Assembly (NCBI GenBank): GCA_015231825.1
Contig: JADGAV010000003.1
Location: 179,524-243,523, forward strand
Length of the DNA stretch: 64,000 nucleotides
Direction: 5' to 3'
From: SAR324 cluster bacterium
GTDB lineage: Bacteria > SAR324 > NAC60-12
The notes under the pieces are model-generated. The model was not told the origin of the DNA and searched no databases. It worked only from the letters and a program-made list of their open reading frames with translations. Made by a program: the position numbers and the translations under genes. The first letter of the stretch is position 1. Every line of letters begins with the position of its first letter. Positions 17,707 through 26,092 of this stretch are shown piece after piece.

Positions 17707-19280
17707 CTTCGCGTTATTTTTCCTGGTGATTTGTTCAGAAAGGTTTCCAGAGATTTTCCTTGAGGATCATTCAATGCGGCTTCACGGGCAAAACGGAGCT
17801 CTTCTGCGCTCGGCAATCCTTGTGTACGATCGGCCAATGCCGGTTCAACGAAAATTCTGAATATTGAGTCGAAATTCTGACGTCCCTGTTGATAAGTTTC
17901 TCCATAGCCTTTCAAGAGTTCTGCACATTTAACCATTTCAAACGCGAGCAATTGATCATGCTCCATAATACGAACCACCTGCCCCAACCAGGCATCTATC
18001 AGGTCCTGCTCAATTCGATATCGAAAAGTGAGCGGCCGTATTTTTTTTAACCGCGCGATCAGCCAAATGCGTAAAAAACCCGAGACAGTATCGGTCCGAA
18101 TCTGCATCGGAATTCGCAGCTTCCCGAATCGTGGGAATTTCTGACCCAGGCGCAGCACAGGCCGGGCCAGAAAGGAAGGAAGCAGAGAACAAATTTCATC
18201 AATTCCCGGGTCGAGAAAGTCGGTGACTTGGACCGGTTCATTCGATCTGGCGTCGAGCTCTTTCCTTATCGACTCAAATCGGCCAGCACAGGTTTTCAGA
18301 TGAGCCACTCGGATCACATCTTCATAGCTCATCCACAGAGCCAACTGCCGCGCTATTTCGAGACAAAGCGCATAATCTTTTTTCTCCTCCTTCTCTTGAA
18401 TTCGACATTGCAGCATTTCGAGACGGGAGATATATTTCCGGGCATAAGCCAATCCCTGATAGTCCAATAATCGTACAATTCCTTCCAGGATCAAGGGATG
18501 GGAAACCGGAGGAAAAGAATTTTCCATTCTTTGCTGCAATTCCGATGGAATCTTTCGATTCACCGATTTTGCATGCGGGGATTCCACTGCAGATGATTCG
18601 GGGTCTTTCCTTTTCTTCTGGGCTACTTCCATGCCGGCCTCGAACCCCTTCAGGTTGGATTCAACGGCTACTCCTTTTTGTCGAATGCTCTCCTGCAGCA
18701 CCGCAGACGGAATGGGAAGCAGTTCGATCCCGGCAATCGCTCCCAGTAAAACAGCATTCTCCTTACTGCCGCATGCCTTTGCGGTTTTCTCCAAATCAAA
18801 CAAAAGCACCTTTTTTGACATTGATTTTGCTGCCTGCAAAATTCCTTCTCCGTGATAGCGCCCGTCTCCTGGAGCAGTTTTTTCGAGCATGGCATAGTTT
18901 CGATGAGTGGAAGCAAGCAGTGTCGTGCGGTCAGGACTAACATAACCATTTTCCATGTTACGTCCTGCTTCCAGCAGTTCTGTAAAAACGGCAAGATCAA
19001 TTTGTCCCGGGAAAGGGTACAAAGAGAGTATTGGCTGCTTTCCTTTCAACTCGGTTCGTTTGACCGGAAAAATTTCAATATAATAGAAAGTCGCCCCCGT
19101 ACGCTGGGCCACTCCGGGGATAGACGTACTTTGCACAGGAAAACCCTCGGATGTGGCTGCAAGGACCAGCCAGTCCGTCAAAATGCCTCCGCCTTCGCCT
19201 CCCAGTGCACCCACGAGGATCGTCAGGGGATCCATCTGCGGGTACAAGCCAGAAGCCCCGGATTGTTCAGGAGCGCTCAT
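17703..19280 (-). CDS. iorB: Indolepyruvate:ferredoxin oxidoreductase beta-subunit family protein
   Basis: Beta subunit of the oxidoreductase that decarboxylates aryl-pyruvates (indolepyruvate, phenylpyruvate) to aryl-acetyl-CoA with ferredoxin as acceptor. The N-terminal ~200 residues are the catalytic gamma-type domain (LVGALGGEGGGILTDWLV; PGVAQRTGATFYYIEIFP). The remaining ~320 residues are an added helical region (DUF6537-like), found in the long proteobacterial IorB form. I choose ATG 19280 (MSAPEQ, 525 residues) over an upstream in-frame start, because it overlaps the iorA stop as ATGA (19277-19280) with AAGGAAG just upstream. Confidence 0.87.
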   Translation of the reverse strand: MSAPEQSGASGLYPQMDPLTILVGALGGEGGGILTDWLVLAATSEGFPVQSTSIPGVAQRTGATFYYIEIFPVKRTELKGKQPILSLYPFPGQIDLAVFTELLEAGRNMENGYVSPDRTTLLASTHRNYAMLEKTAPGDGRYHGEGILQAAKSMSKKVLLFDLEKTAKACGSKENAVLLGAIAGIELLPIPSAVLQESIRQKGVAVESNLKGFEAGMEVAQKKRKDPESSAVESPHAKSVNRKIPSELQQRMENSFPPVSHPLILEGIVRLLDYQGLAYARKYISRLEMLQCRIQEKEEKKDYALCLEIARQLALWMSYEDVIRVAHLKTCAGRFESIRKELDARSNEPVQVTDFLDPGIDEICSLLPSFLARPVLRLGQKFPRFGKLRIPMQIRTDTVSGFLRIWLIARLKKIRPLTFRYRIEQDLIDAWLGQVVRIMEHDQLLAFEMVKCAELLKGYGETYQQGRQNFDSIFRIFVEPALADRTQGLPSAEELRFAREAALNDPQGKSLETFLNKSPGKITRS

Positions 19281-21439
19281 ACTTCCTTTTTTCGGGGCTT
19301 GCGATCCCCGGAACAAAATTGAAAAATCCTAATAACAATGGATCTGATGCGGTTCAGTTTAACTTCATAGGGAAGCGGATTGTGCACAATTTCTGTGCGA
19401 TAAAATGAAGGGCAAAGTGCGACGGTATGAGCTATCTCTCCGCACAATCCGCAGCCGACGCAATTATTGTCGACGGTGGCGACCGGGTCCCTGCGCAAGG
19501 GATCTTCACTTGCTTTGATCGTCAGGGAAGGACATCCGGAAAGTCTGATACACGAATGATCCCCTGTGCATACCGATGCATCAATGCCGAATCTGGTTTG
19601 AACGACACGCTTTCCTTCAAGGATTTTTTTTTGATTCTCCGGTTTAACTCGCCGTTGGCGCACCAACTGGCATTCTCCTTCCGCGAGAATAACTTTCAGT
19701 CCTCCTTCCTTGCTCGTCATCGCGGTACGCAGGATTTTGAGCATTTTCCTCACCTGGTAACTTGAGATTTTTCGAACCCAGCGGACTCCCAACCCTTTCA
19801 GCATGCTTTGAATCGAAATGTCTGAAAATTTATCTCCTGTTTTGTCATTCGAAGAAGGAATATACTGCTGCCCTGTTGCCGATGTGTAGCCGTTGTTGAC
19901 GACCATCAGAATCGAATCGCTCTTCTTATTGAATTGACTATTGACCACACCGCTGGTCAGTCCGTTGTGCCAAAATCCGCCATCCCCCATGATACTGATT
20001 ACACGTTTATCAAAGGCAGGACCGACCGCCGTGGAACCGGCCAGGGAGAGTCCATAACCCATCACGGTATTTCCTAGATTGAAAGGAGGCAGGGTAGAAA
20101 AAGTGTGACAGCCAATATCTGAACTGACATGAACTTTGCCAAACTCTTTTTCCATGATTTTAATGGCGCTGAAGATGGGTCGTTCCGGACATCCTGTACA
20201 AAAACTGGGCGGTCTTTTGGGAACCGGCCGGGGACCGAGTTCCTTTGCAGCACGAAGAATATATTTTTTCACCCTCTGTATTTCAGCCGCAACAGGCCCC
20301 GCTTCAATCGCATGAGACCGGCTTTCACTGACAAATTCAGCAATTCCTTCCAACAGTACCCGTCCGGTATACTCTCCTGCCATGGGCAAAAGGTTTTTTC
20401 CATAAACTGCCGTGTCTTGATTTTCTTTACGGAGCAGCACATGCAGCGCTTGCTCCAGATAGTCAGGTTGTCCTTCCTCGATCATCAGCACGGCTTTTTT
20501 TCCCTGGCAAAACCCGGTCACTTCATCGGGAACAAGAGGATGAGTGACATTGAGCACCAGGAGCGGAATTCGGCACTGGCCGAAACTGTCCGCCAACCCC
20601 AATTGTTTGAGGGCCCGCAACACTGAATTGTAGAGTCCTCCCTGGAGAATGATGCCGACATCGTCGGCATCACCCGGAAAAATCTCATTGAGGCGATGCT
20701 TGCGAATAAAATCAACGGCCGCCGGCAGGCGAATTTCCACTTTGTGCTTTTCCTGGTGGTAGGTTCCCGGAGGAAGGCAAATGCGGTTGGGATCGAATTC
20801 GGGTTCACTGAGCAGATTTTTTCGCGAATATTCCGGCGTTCTGTTTTCCTTGCAGACAAAACTTCCAAACACATGACAAGCGCGAATACGAAATTCCACC
20901 ATCACCGGAGTATTGCTCGCTTCAGAAAGTTGAAAAGACTGTTCTATCAGGTCAACAAATTTTTCATGACCGGGTCGAGGATCGAGAAGCCATATCGAAG
21001 ATTTCAGGGCAAAGGCATGGGAACGTTCCTGGATAATGCTCGCGCCCTCTCCATAGTCTTCTCCCACAATGATCACAGCACCCCCGACAACTCCAGCAGA
21101 GGCAAGGTTGGACAGTGCATCGGAGGCCACATTGGTCCCGACCACAGACTTCCAGGTTGCTGCCCCCCGAAGCGGATAATTGATCGAAGCACCCAGCATA
21201 GCAGCCGCGGCGGCTTCATTCGGACAATACTCAAAATGGACCCCCAAATCATCGAGAATCTCTTCGGCCTCTCCGAGGACATCGATCAAATGAGAAATAG
21301 GCGCCCCCTGGTATCCACCAATATAGCTGACACCAGACTGCAGCAGGGCCTTGGTGATGGCTAAAATGCCTTCTCCATAAAAGACCTCATTTTTCCCGAG
21401 CTTCAAAGACTCGATCTCTTTGGCAAATGAACGTTCCAT
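19277..21439 (-). CDS. iorA: Indolepyruvate:ferredoxin oxidoreductase alpha subunit
   Basis: Thiamine-diphosphate and iron-sulfur subunit that cleaves aryl-pyruvates, giving aryl-acetyl-CoA, CO2 and reduced ferredoxin; cytoplasmic. The 720 residues show, in order, the pyrimidine-binding domain (GGYQGAPISHLIDVL, about 41-55), a central domain and FCTGCPERP (Cys414, Cys417). The diphosphate-binding motif is SIMGDGGFWHNG (485-487 Gly-Asp-Gly) and VVNNGYTSATGQQ. The C-terminal ferredoxin part has two clusters: CTGDHSCIRLSGCP (Cys624, 630, 636) and CVGCGLCGEIAHTVALCP (Cys660, 663, 666, 676). The first cluster has a stretched, unusual spacing. GGAGAG precedes the ATG. It is the first gene of the iorA-iorB operon. 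Confidence 0.93.
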   Translation of the reverse strand: MERSFAKEIESLKLGKNEVFYGEGILAITKALLQSGVSYIGGYQGAPISHLIDVLGEAEEILDDLGVHFEYCPNEAAAAAMLGASINYPLRGAATWKSVVGTNVASDALSNLASAGVVGGAVIIVGEDYGEGASIIQERSHAFALKSSIWLLDPRPGHEKFVDLIEQSFQLSEASNTPVMVEFRIRACHVFGSFVCKENRTPEYSRKNLLSEPEFDPNRICLPPGTYHQEKHKVEIRLPAAVDFIRKHRLNEIFPGDADDVGIILQGGLYNSVLRALKQLGLADSFGQCRIPLLVLNVTHPLVPDEVTGFCQGKKAVLMIEEGQPDYLEQALHVLLRKENQDTAVYGKNLLPMAGEYTGRVLLEGIAEFVSESRSHAIEAGPVAAEIQRVKKYILRAAKELGPRPVPKRPPSFCTGCPERPIFSAIKIMEKEFGKVHVSSDIGCHTFSTLPPFNLGNTVMGYGLSLAGSTAVGPAFDKRVISIMGDGGFWHNGLTSGVVNSQFNKKSDSILMVVNNGYTSATGQQYIPSSNDKTGDKFSDISIQSMLKGLGVRWVRKISSYQVRKMLKILRTAMTSKEGGLKVILAEGECQLVRQRRVKPENQKKILEGKRVVQTRFGIDASVCTGDHSCIRLSGCPSLTIKASEDPLRRDPVATVDNNCVGCGLCGEIAHTVALCPSFYRTEIVHNPLPYEVKLNRIRSIVIRIFQFCSGDRKPRKKEV

Positions 21440-22042
21440 CTCTCTCCGGAATTGAACCGCAAAATTTCTGATATTCTTTTTTCAGCGATCTGACTTCAAT
21501 CAACACTTCCTCCGAGCCGGGAAAAGCAATTCAATTTCAGACGCAACAGAAGACGCAGATTCTTTTAACTTTTCCTGGGATCCGCTAAAAACTGAGAACT
21601 ATATTCAATTTTGTCGGCAATGAAAGTCAATTCAATTGTTTAGTTTTTTATGAACTTTACCCTATGGTCGTATGGTCATTCAGAGACAAATCCCCGCCTA
21701 ATCACGATTTATTCGAAATCTCAGCAATTTCGCCGCAGATCACACTTCCCAATTATGTTTTGAAACAAATCCCAATACGCTGAAATGATGAATTTAATCA
21801 ATTGTTCACCTTTTCCGAAGCATCAAGGTCTGTCAGTTTTTCTCATTTAAAAAATTGGAATTGACAACTGATCGTGGCAAAATTAGTATACCAAATTTCC
21901 CCAAATGGGGTATTTTATTTAATTCTTGAAAAATTTTCCATCGGGGATAACAAGAAGTATCCTTTGAATCGACTATTCTCATCCCTGATTTACATCAAAG
22001 CAAAAGTGGGCAAAACAAGTCAATTTTCAGTTGGAGGAATGA
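21440..22042. other. 603-base divergent intergenic region
   Basis: AT-rich spacer between leftward iorA and the rightward binding-protein/kinase pair. It should contain promoters for both operons. I can place one good rightward promoter (21861-21889). A CCCCAAATGGGG palindrome at 21899-21910 lies at the expected transcription start and could bind a regulator or form a small hairpin. A short direct repeat TATGGTC occurs twice near 21662-21675. No coding frame or RNA gene is convincing. Confidence 0.5.
21861..21889 (+). promoter_or_regulatory. Sigma70-type promoter for the binding-protein/kinase operon
   Basis: Perfect -35 TTGACA at 21861-21866, 17-base spacer, then TAGTAT at 21884-21889 (4 of 6 matches to TATAAT). 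Predicted start is near 21897, leaving a leader of about 145 bases before the ATG at 22043. Confidence 0.5.
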
Positions 22043-23209
22043 ATGATGGGATTTCTTAAGGGAACTTCATCGAGGCTGCTCACCGCAGCAGTTTTTTTGC
22101 TTCTGATCTCCGTTATTTTATATTCTGTCTGGTCGGACTTTAACAAACCGGCGGACCCGATAAAGATTGGACTGTCAAATACATTAACCGGACCGGCTTC
22201 GACCTCTGGAATCCACTCCAGGAACGCGGTCATCTTGGCCGTAGATCAAATCAACAAGTCCGGAGGCATCAAAGGCCGCCCATTGGAACTGATCATCAAA
22301 GACGACAAAGGTCAGGCAGATGAAGCAGTGAGAGTCGATCGCGAACTGATAAATGAAGGAGTGATCGGTATCATTGGTCACTACCTCAGTACTCTCAGTG
22401 TGAAAGCGGCCGGGATTGTCAGTGAAAGCCGGGTGCCGATGATCTCCACCGGGGCCACGACTCCTGAACTGGGCCGACTGGATGACTTTTTTCTACGTTT
22501 GATGGTGCCCGACAATCTGCGAACCCAGTTTTTTGCAGACCTGGTGTACGAGCGGCTGAAAATCAAAACGATGGCAATCATTACAGACCTTTCCAATCCC
22601 AATTACACCATTCCCTTCAGCCGGCATTTCAGAAAAAACTTCACGGAGCTGGGAGGGAGCATTTCATCTGCAGTCCGTTTTAATTCGCTAGAAAAGTATT
22701 CGGCGTCCGAAATAGCCAATCAGGTGACCGCATCAAATTCAGATGGTGTCCTTCTTGTCACCAATGCGATCAATGGTGCACTGCTCAGCCAGCGGTTGAG
22801 AATCATTGACCCGGAAATTAAACTGATTGTCTCCCCCTGGGCACTGCCCGAAGTAGATTTCATCAAAAACGGCGGTCAGGCGATTGAGGGTGCAATCAGT
22901 CTGGTCGAGCTCGACCTCGAATCTTCAAATTCAAAATTTCGTACTTTCCGGGCGCAGTATCAAACACGATACAACGAGGAACTCAGCCTCAATGGCTACG
23001 TGGCATATGAAGCAGCACAGATTTTTTTTGAAGCTCTGGCGAAAACAGAAAATCCGGCAGACCTAAAAAAAAACATCCTCGAACAAGGCAATTTTGAAGG
23101 CCTGATCGATCAGATCACCCTCGATTCGTTTGGTGATCCCATCCGTCCTCTCTATATTGTTGAAGTGCAGAATTCTTTGATCAGGACAATTGGAAAAATG
23201 GAAAGATAA
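22043..23209 (+). CDS. Periplasmic binding protein of LivK type, probably membrane-anchored, partner of a hybrid kinase
   Basis: Type I periplasmic binding protein of 388 residues. It has one N-terminal hydrophobic helix (LLTAAVFLLLISVILYSVW) and no lipobox Cys, so it may be an uncleaved anchor or a signal peptide. The binding-protein core starts KIGLSNTLTGPASTSGIHSR and includes DQINKSGGIKGRPLELIIKD and VPMISTGATTPELG. GGAGG precedes the ATG. No ABC permease or ATPase gene is near. Instead a Cache-domain hybrid histidine kinase starts 4 bases downstream, so the likely job is ligand sensing rather than transport. The ligand is unknown; the branched-chain amino acid subfamily also binds aromatic acids and urea-like compounds. 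Confidence 0.85.
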   Translation: MMGFLKGTSSRLLTAAVFLLLISVILYSVWSDFNKPADPIKIGLSNTLTGPASTSGIHSRNAVILAVDQINKSGGIKGRPLELIIKDDKGQADEAVRVDRELINEGVIGIIGHYLSTLSVKAAGIVSESRVPMISTGATTPELGRLDDFFLRLMVPDNLRTQFFADLVYERLKIKTMAIITDLSNPNYTIPFSRHFRKNFTELGGSISSAVRFNSLEKYSASEIANQVTASNSDGVLLVTNAINGALLSQRLRIIDPEIKLIVSPWALPEVDFIKNGGQAIEGAISLVELDLESSNSKFRTFRAQYQTRYNEELSLNGYVAYEAAQIFFEALAKTENPADLKKNILEQGNFEGLIDQITLDSFGDPIRPLYIVEVQNSLIRTIGKMER

Positions 23210-23213
23210 GCCA

Positions 23214-25832
23214 ATGAAACACTTGAGCCTGAAAACGACATTGATCTGGAGCTTTGTTTTTGTTGCCGCAATTCCATTGATCGTTACTTCAATCTGGGTT
23301 TCCCGGGAACTGGAGCTCGAAATTGAAAAAGAGACTGCAGAAAAGAATAACTTGCTGACCGCATCAATTGTCAAAGAGGTTGAGCAGTTTATTGAAATGG
23401 CTGTCCTGCATCTGGAACAAGTGGCGGACCTGTATGATCAGGGAATGATCGTTTCCGAGAAAATAGACGAATATTTCGAATTGCTGGTGCATCATGATGA
23501 CATTTTTGACTCGGTTGAAATTATCAGTCCTCAAGGTTATATAGCAAATATATTTCCTTTTGATGAAAATTCCATTGGCCTGGACGTTTCAAATCAGAAC
23601 TATTTCCAGGAGTATCTAAAAACAAAGGCCATTTACTGGTCAAAAATTTCGATTTCCCTGCAAACCGGAGAGCCGACCCTGACTTTGAGCCTGCCTATCT
23701 CGGAAGGGATCCTGCTCGGGCACCTCAACCTATCCTCCCTCAGTCGAATCACTGACAGGTTTAAACTGGGAATCAGAGATTTTGCTCAAATCACCGACAA
23801 CAGAGGAAATATTATCGCCGGCCCGGACAAGGCCCTGATTCGGGAAAGATATAATGCAAGTTATCTCAAACCCATTCAGGAAGGGTTGACAGGAAATTCA
23901 GGAACCTATCAATACCAATTCAATGAAACCGAATGGACCGCCAGTGTTGCCATCGTAGCAAGCAACGGGTGGATCGTCACCTACTCTCAACCGACGGAAG
24001 ACATCGTTGCTCCTGTCGAGGCAATGGAAAGTCTTGTGCTCAGCGGCCTTGTCGCGGCGATTCTGACGGCAGCATTCATTGCCGCGATCTGTTTGAGGTA
24101 TCTGTTGACACCGCTGAATTATCTGGTTGAAGAATCGAAAGGCATCACCCAGGGAAATTTCTCGGCAAGATTCCAAAGAGGATATTTTCCAGAACTGGAG
24201 CAGCTGGCCAATGCCCTCAACAGGATGCTTGAAACCATCAAAGAAAGAGAGACGGCTCTGCAGGAAGAAGTGTCAGTTAGAATCCAGGCGGAAAACAACT
24301 TAAAAAACAATCAGGCCCATCTGCAGGCAATACTTGACCATTCACCCTTCCTCATTTCCATAAAAAATACGTCAGGTGATTTTCTGCTTGTCAATCAAAA
24401 GTTCGATATTCTGGAAGGCCCTTCTCCAGAAGAATTCGTCGGTAGAAACGCTTTGGATTTTTTTCCCAAAGAGGTTGCCAGCAAATTATGGAAAAATGAT
24501 ATGGCAACGTTAAAGAGAGAAAGTGCCGAAGAATTTGAAATAGAATTAAAACATAAAGATGGGACATGGCATACTTACTCAAGCATTAAATTTCCTTTGA
24601 AAGACGAGGAAGGCAAAATCTGGGGGATTTGTACTTTTTCTTCAGATATTTCAGAAAAAAAGAAATTCGAAGAAGAAAAAACAGAATTGGAAGGCCAGCT
24701 CAATCAGGCGCAGAAAATTGAATCAATCGGAACTTTAGCTGCGGGCATTGCCCATGATTTCAACAACATCCTGGCAGCCATTCTGGGCTATGCAGAACTT
24801 GCCTTAAATGAAATTGATGAACCCCAGCTTCTGGAAAATGACCTCAAAGAGATTATCCAGGGCAGCAGGCGTGCCAAAGAACTGGTGGAACAGATTCTTG
24901 TGTTCAGTAGAAAAAACGAATTGGAGTTGCGTCCCCTGAGAGCGCAACTGATTGTCAAAGAAGCCATGAAACTTCTGCGTTCTTCAATTCCTTCCACCAT
25001 TGAGATCAGGCAAAATATCGATCCAAATTGCAAGGCGATACTCGCGGATCCTTCACAAATTCATCAAGTTGTTATGAATCTGTGCACCAATGCCTTTCAC
25101 GCCATGGCCGAGTCAGGGGGATTGCTTACAGTGAACTTGAACATGACACAATTGGAAGCCGACAAGACCGAAATGATCCCGCTTAAATCCGGCTCTTATC
25201 TGAAACTTGAGATCAGTGATTCCGGACTTGGCATTTCAAAAGACATTCTGGAAAATATTTTTGAACCCTATTTCACAACCAAAGAAAAAGGAAGAGGAAC
25301 CGGTCTTGGTCTTGCCGTTGTTTACGGGATTGTCACTCGTCTAAACGGACGTATCTCCGTTGTCAGTCAACCCGGAAAAGGGTCGACATTCACCATTGTA
25401 CTGCCGACAATTTATGAACCAAAAATTGCTGATCCGGAAGAACACTCAACTGATCTTCCAAGAGGTAAGGAACGGATCCTCTTTGTTGATGATGAACCCA
25501 GCATCGTTCAATTGAACCAAAAAGTGCTCTCCAAACTGGGCTATCAGGTCACTGCTTTTACCCATTCACCGGATGCCCTGCTATTGTTCCAAAAAAATCC
25601 GGAAGCCTTTGATCTTCTCATCACGGACATGACAATGCCCAAGCTGACTGGAACCGAACTTGCCGGCCTAATCCGCAAAACACGCCCCAATCTGCCGATA
25701 ATTCTGTGTTCCGGGTACAGCGATAATTTCAGTCCTGAAGATGCGCAGCAGCAGGGTGTTCACTTTATGAAGAAACCCCTTAATCTAAAAGACCTGGCAA
25801 ACACTGTTCGAAAGCTTGCCGACTCCACATGA
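23214..25832 (+). CDS. Hybrid sensor histidine kinase (Cache-HAMP-PAS-kinase-receiver)
   Basis: Membrane sensor kinase of 872 residues. I use ATG 23214, preceded by GGAAAG, just after the upstream stop. Domains in order: N-terminal membrane helix; extracytoplasmic double-Cache sensor (about 35-265, with LDVSNQNYFQEYLKTKAIYW); second membrane helix; HAMP (about 300-350); PAS (about 370-480, ILDHSPFLISIKNTSGDFLL); histidine phosphotransfer domain with His514 in GIAHDFNNILAAILGYAEL; ATPase domain (DSGLGISKDILENIFEPYFT; GRGTGLGLAVVYGI); C-terminal receiver with ILFVDDEP and phospho-acceptor Asp805 in LLITDMTMP. No separate DNA-binding response regulator is encoded beside it, so the output partner is elsewhere. 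Confidence 0.93.
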   Translation: MKHLSLKTTLIWSFVFVAAIPLIVTSIWVSRELELEIEKETAEKNNLLTASIVKEVEQFIEMAVLHLEQVADLYDQGMIVSEKIDEYFELLVHHDDIFDSVEIISPQGYIANIFPFDENSIGLDVSNQNYFQEYLKTKAIYWSKISISLQTGEPTLTLSLPISEGILLGHLNLSSLSRITDRFKLGIRDFAQITDNRGNIIAGPDKALIRERYNASYLKPIQEGLTGNSGTYQYQFNETEWTASVAIVASNGWIVTYSQPTEDIVAPVEAMESLVLSGLVAAILTAAFIAAICLRYLLTPLNYLVEESKGITQGNFSARFQRGYFPELEQLANALNRMLETIKERETALQEEVSVRIQAENNLKNNQAHLQAILDHSPFLISIKNTSGDFLLVNQKFDILEGPSPEEFVGRNALDFFPKEVASKLWKNDMATLKRESAEEFEIELKHKDGTWHTYSSIKFPLKDEEGKIWGICTFSSDISEKKKFEEEKTELEGQLNQAQKIESIGTLAAGIAHDFNNILAAILGYAELALNEIDEPQLLENDLKEIIQGSRRAKELVEQILVFSRKNELELRPLRAQLIVKEAMKLLRSSIPSTIEIRQNIDPNCKAILADPSQIHQVVMNLCTNAFHAMAESGGLLTVNLNMTQLEADKTEMIPLKSGSYLKLEISDSGLGISKDILENIFEPYFTTKEKGRGTGLGLAVVYGIVTRLNGRISVVSQPGKGSTFTIVLPTIYEPKIADPEEHSTDLPRGKERILFVDDEPSIVQLNQKVLSKLGYQVTAFTHSPDALLLFQKNPEAFDLLITDMTMPKLTGTELAGLIRKTRPNLPIILCSGYSDNFSPEDAQQQGVHFMKKPLNLKDLANTVRKLADST

Positions 25833-26092
25833 ATACACGTCCGCTTTTCTTCTGTTCAATTACAAGCTCCTTTTTTTGCCAAATCATGGTCTGGTTTTGC
25901 TCGCCTTTTTTCCCGAAAAATGTTTTTGATTGTCAGATAAGCAAGGCGGTCATCATAAATTCAATTTCCATCTTAAAAACTCAAAATCCGCCTGTTTGCC
26001 GGCTGAACAATATTGGGAAGCAAACAAGGCAGCGGAATTTGAGTACCTGTTGACAAGTAACGTTCAACTAAAAACCAGAGAGGAGTATCACA

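Noticed and set aside
25829..26053. 74-residue frame after the hybrid kinase
   Set aside because: Low-complexity composition and no ribosome site; it overlaps the kinase stop and ends before the DpgC-like gene.
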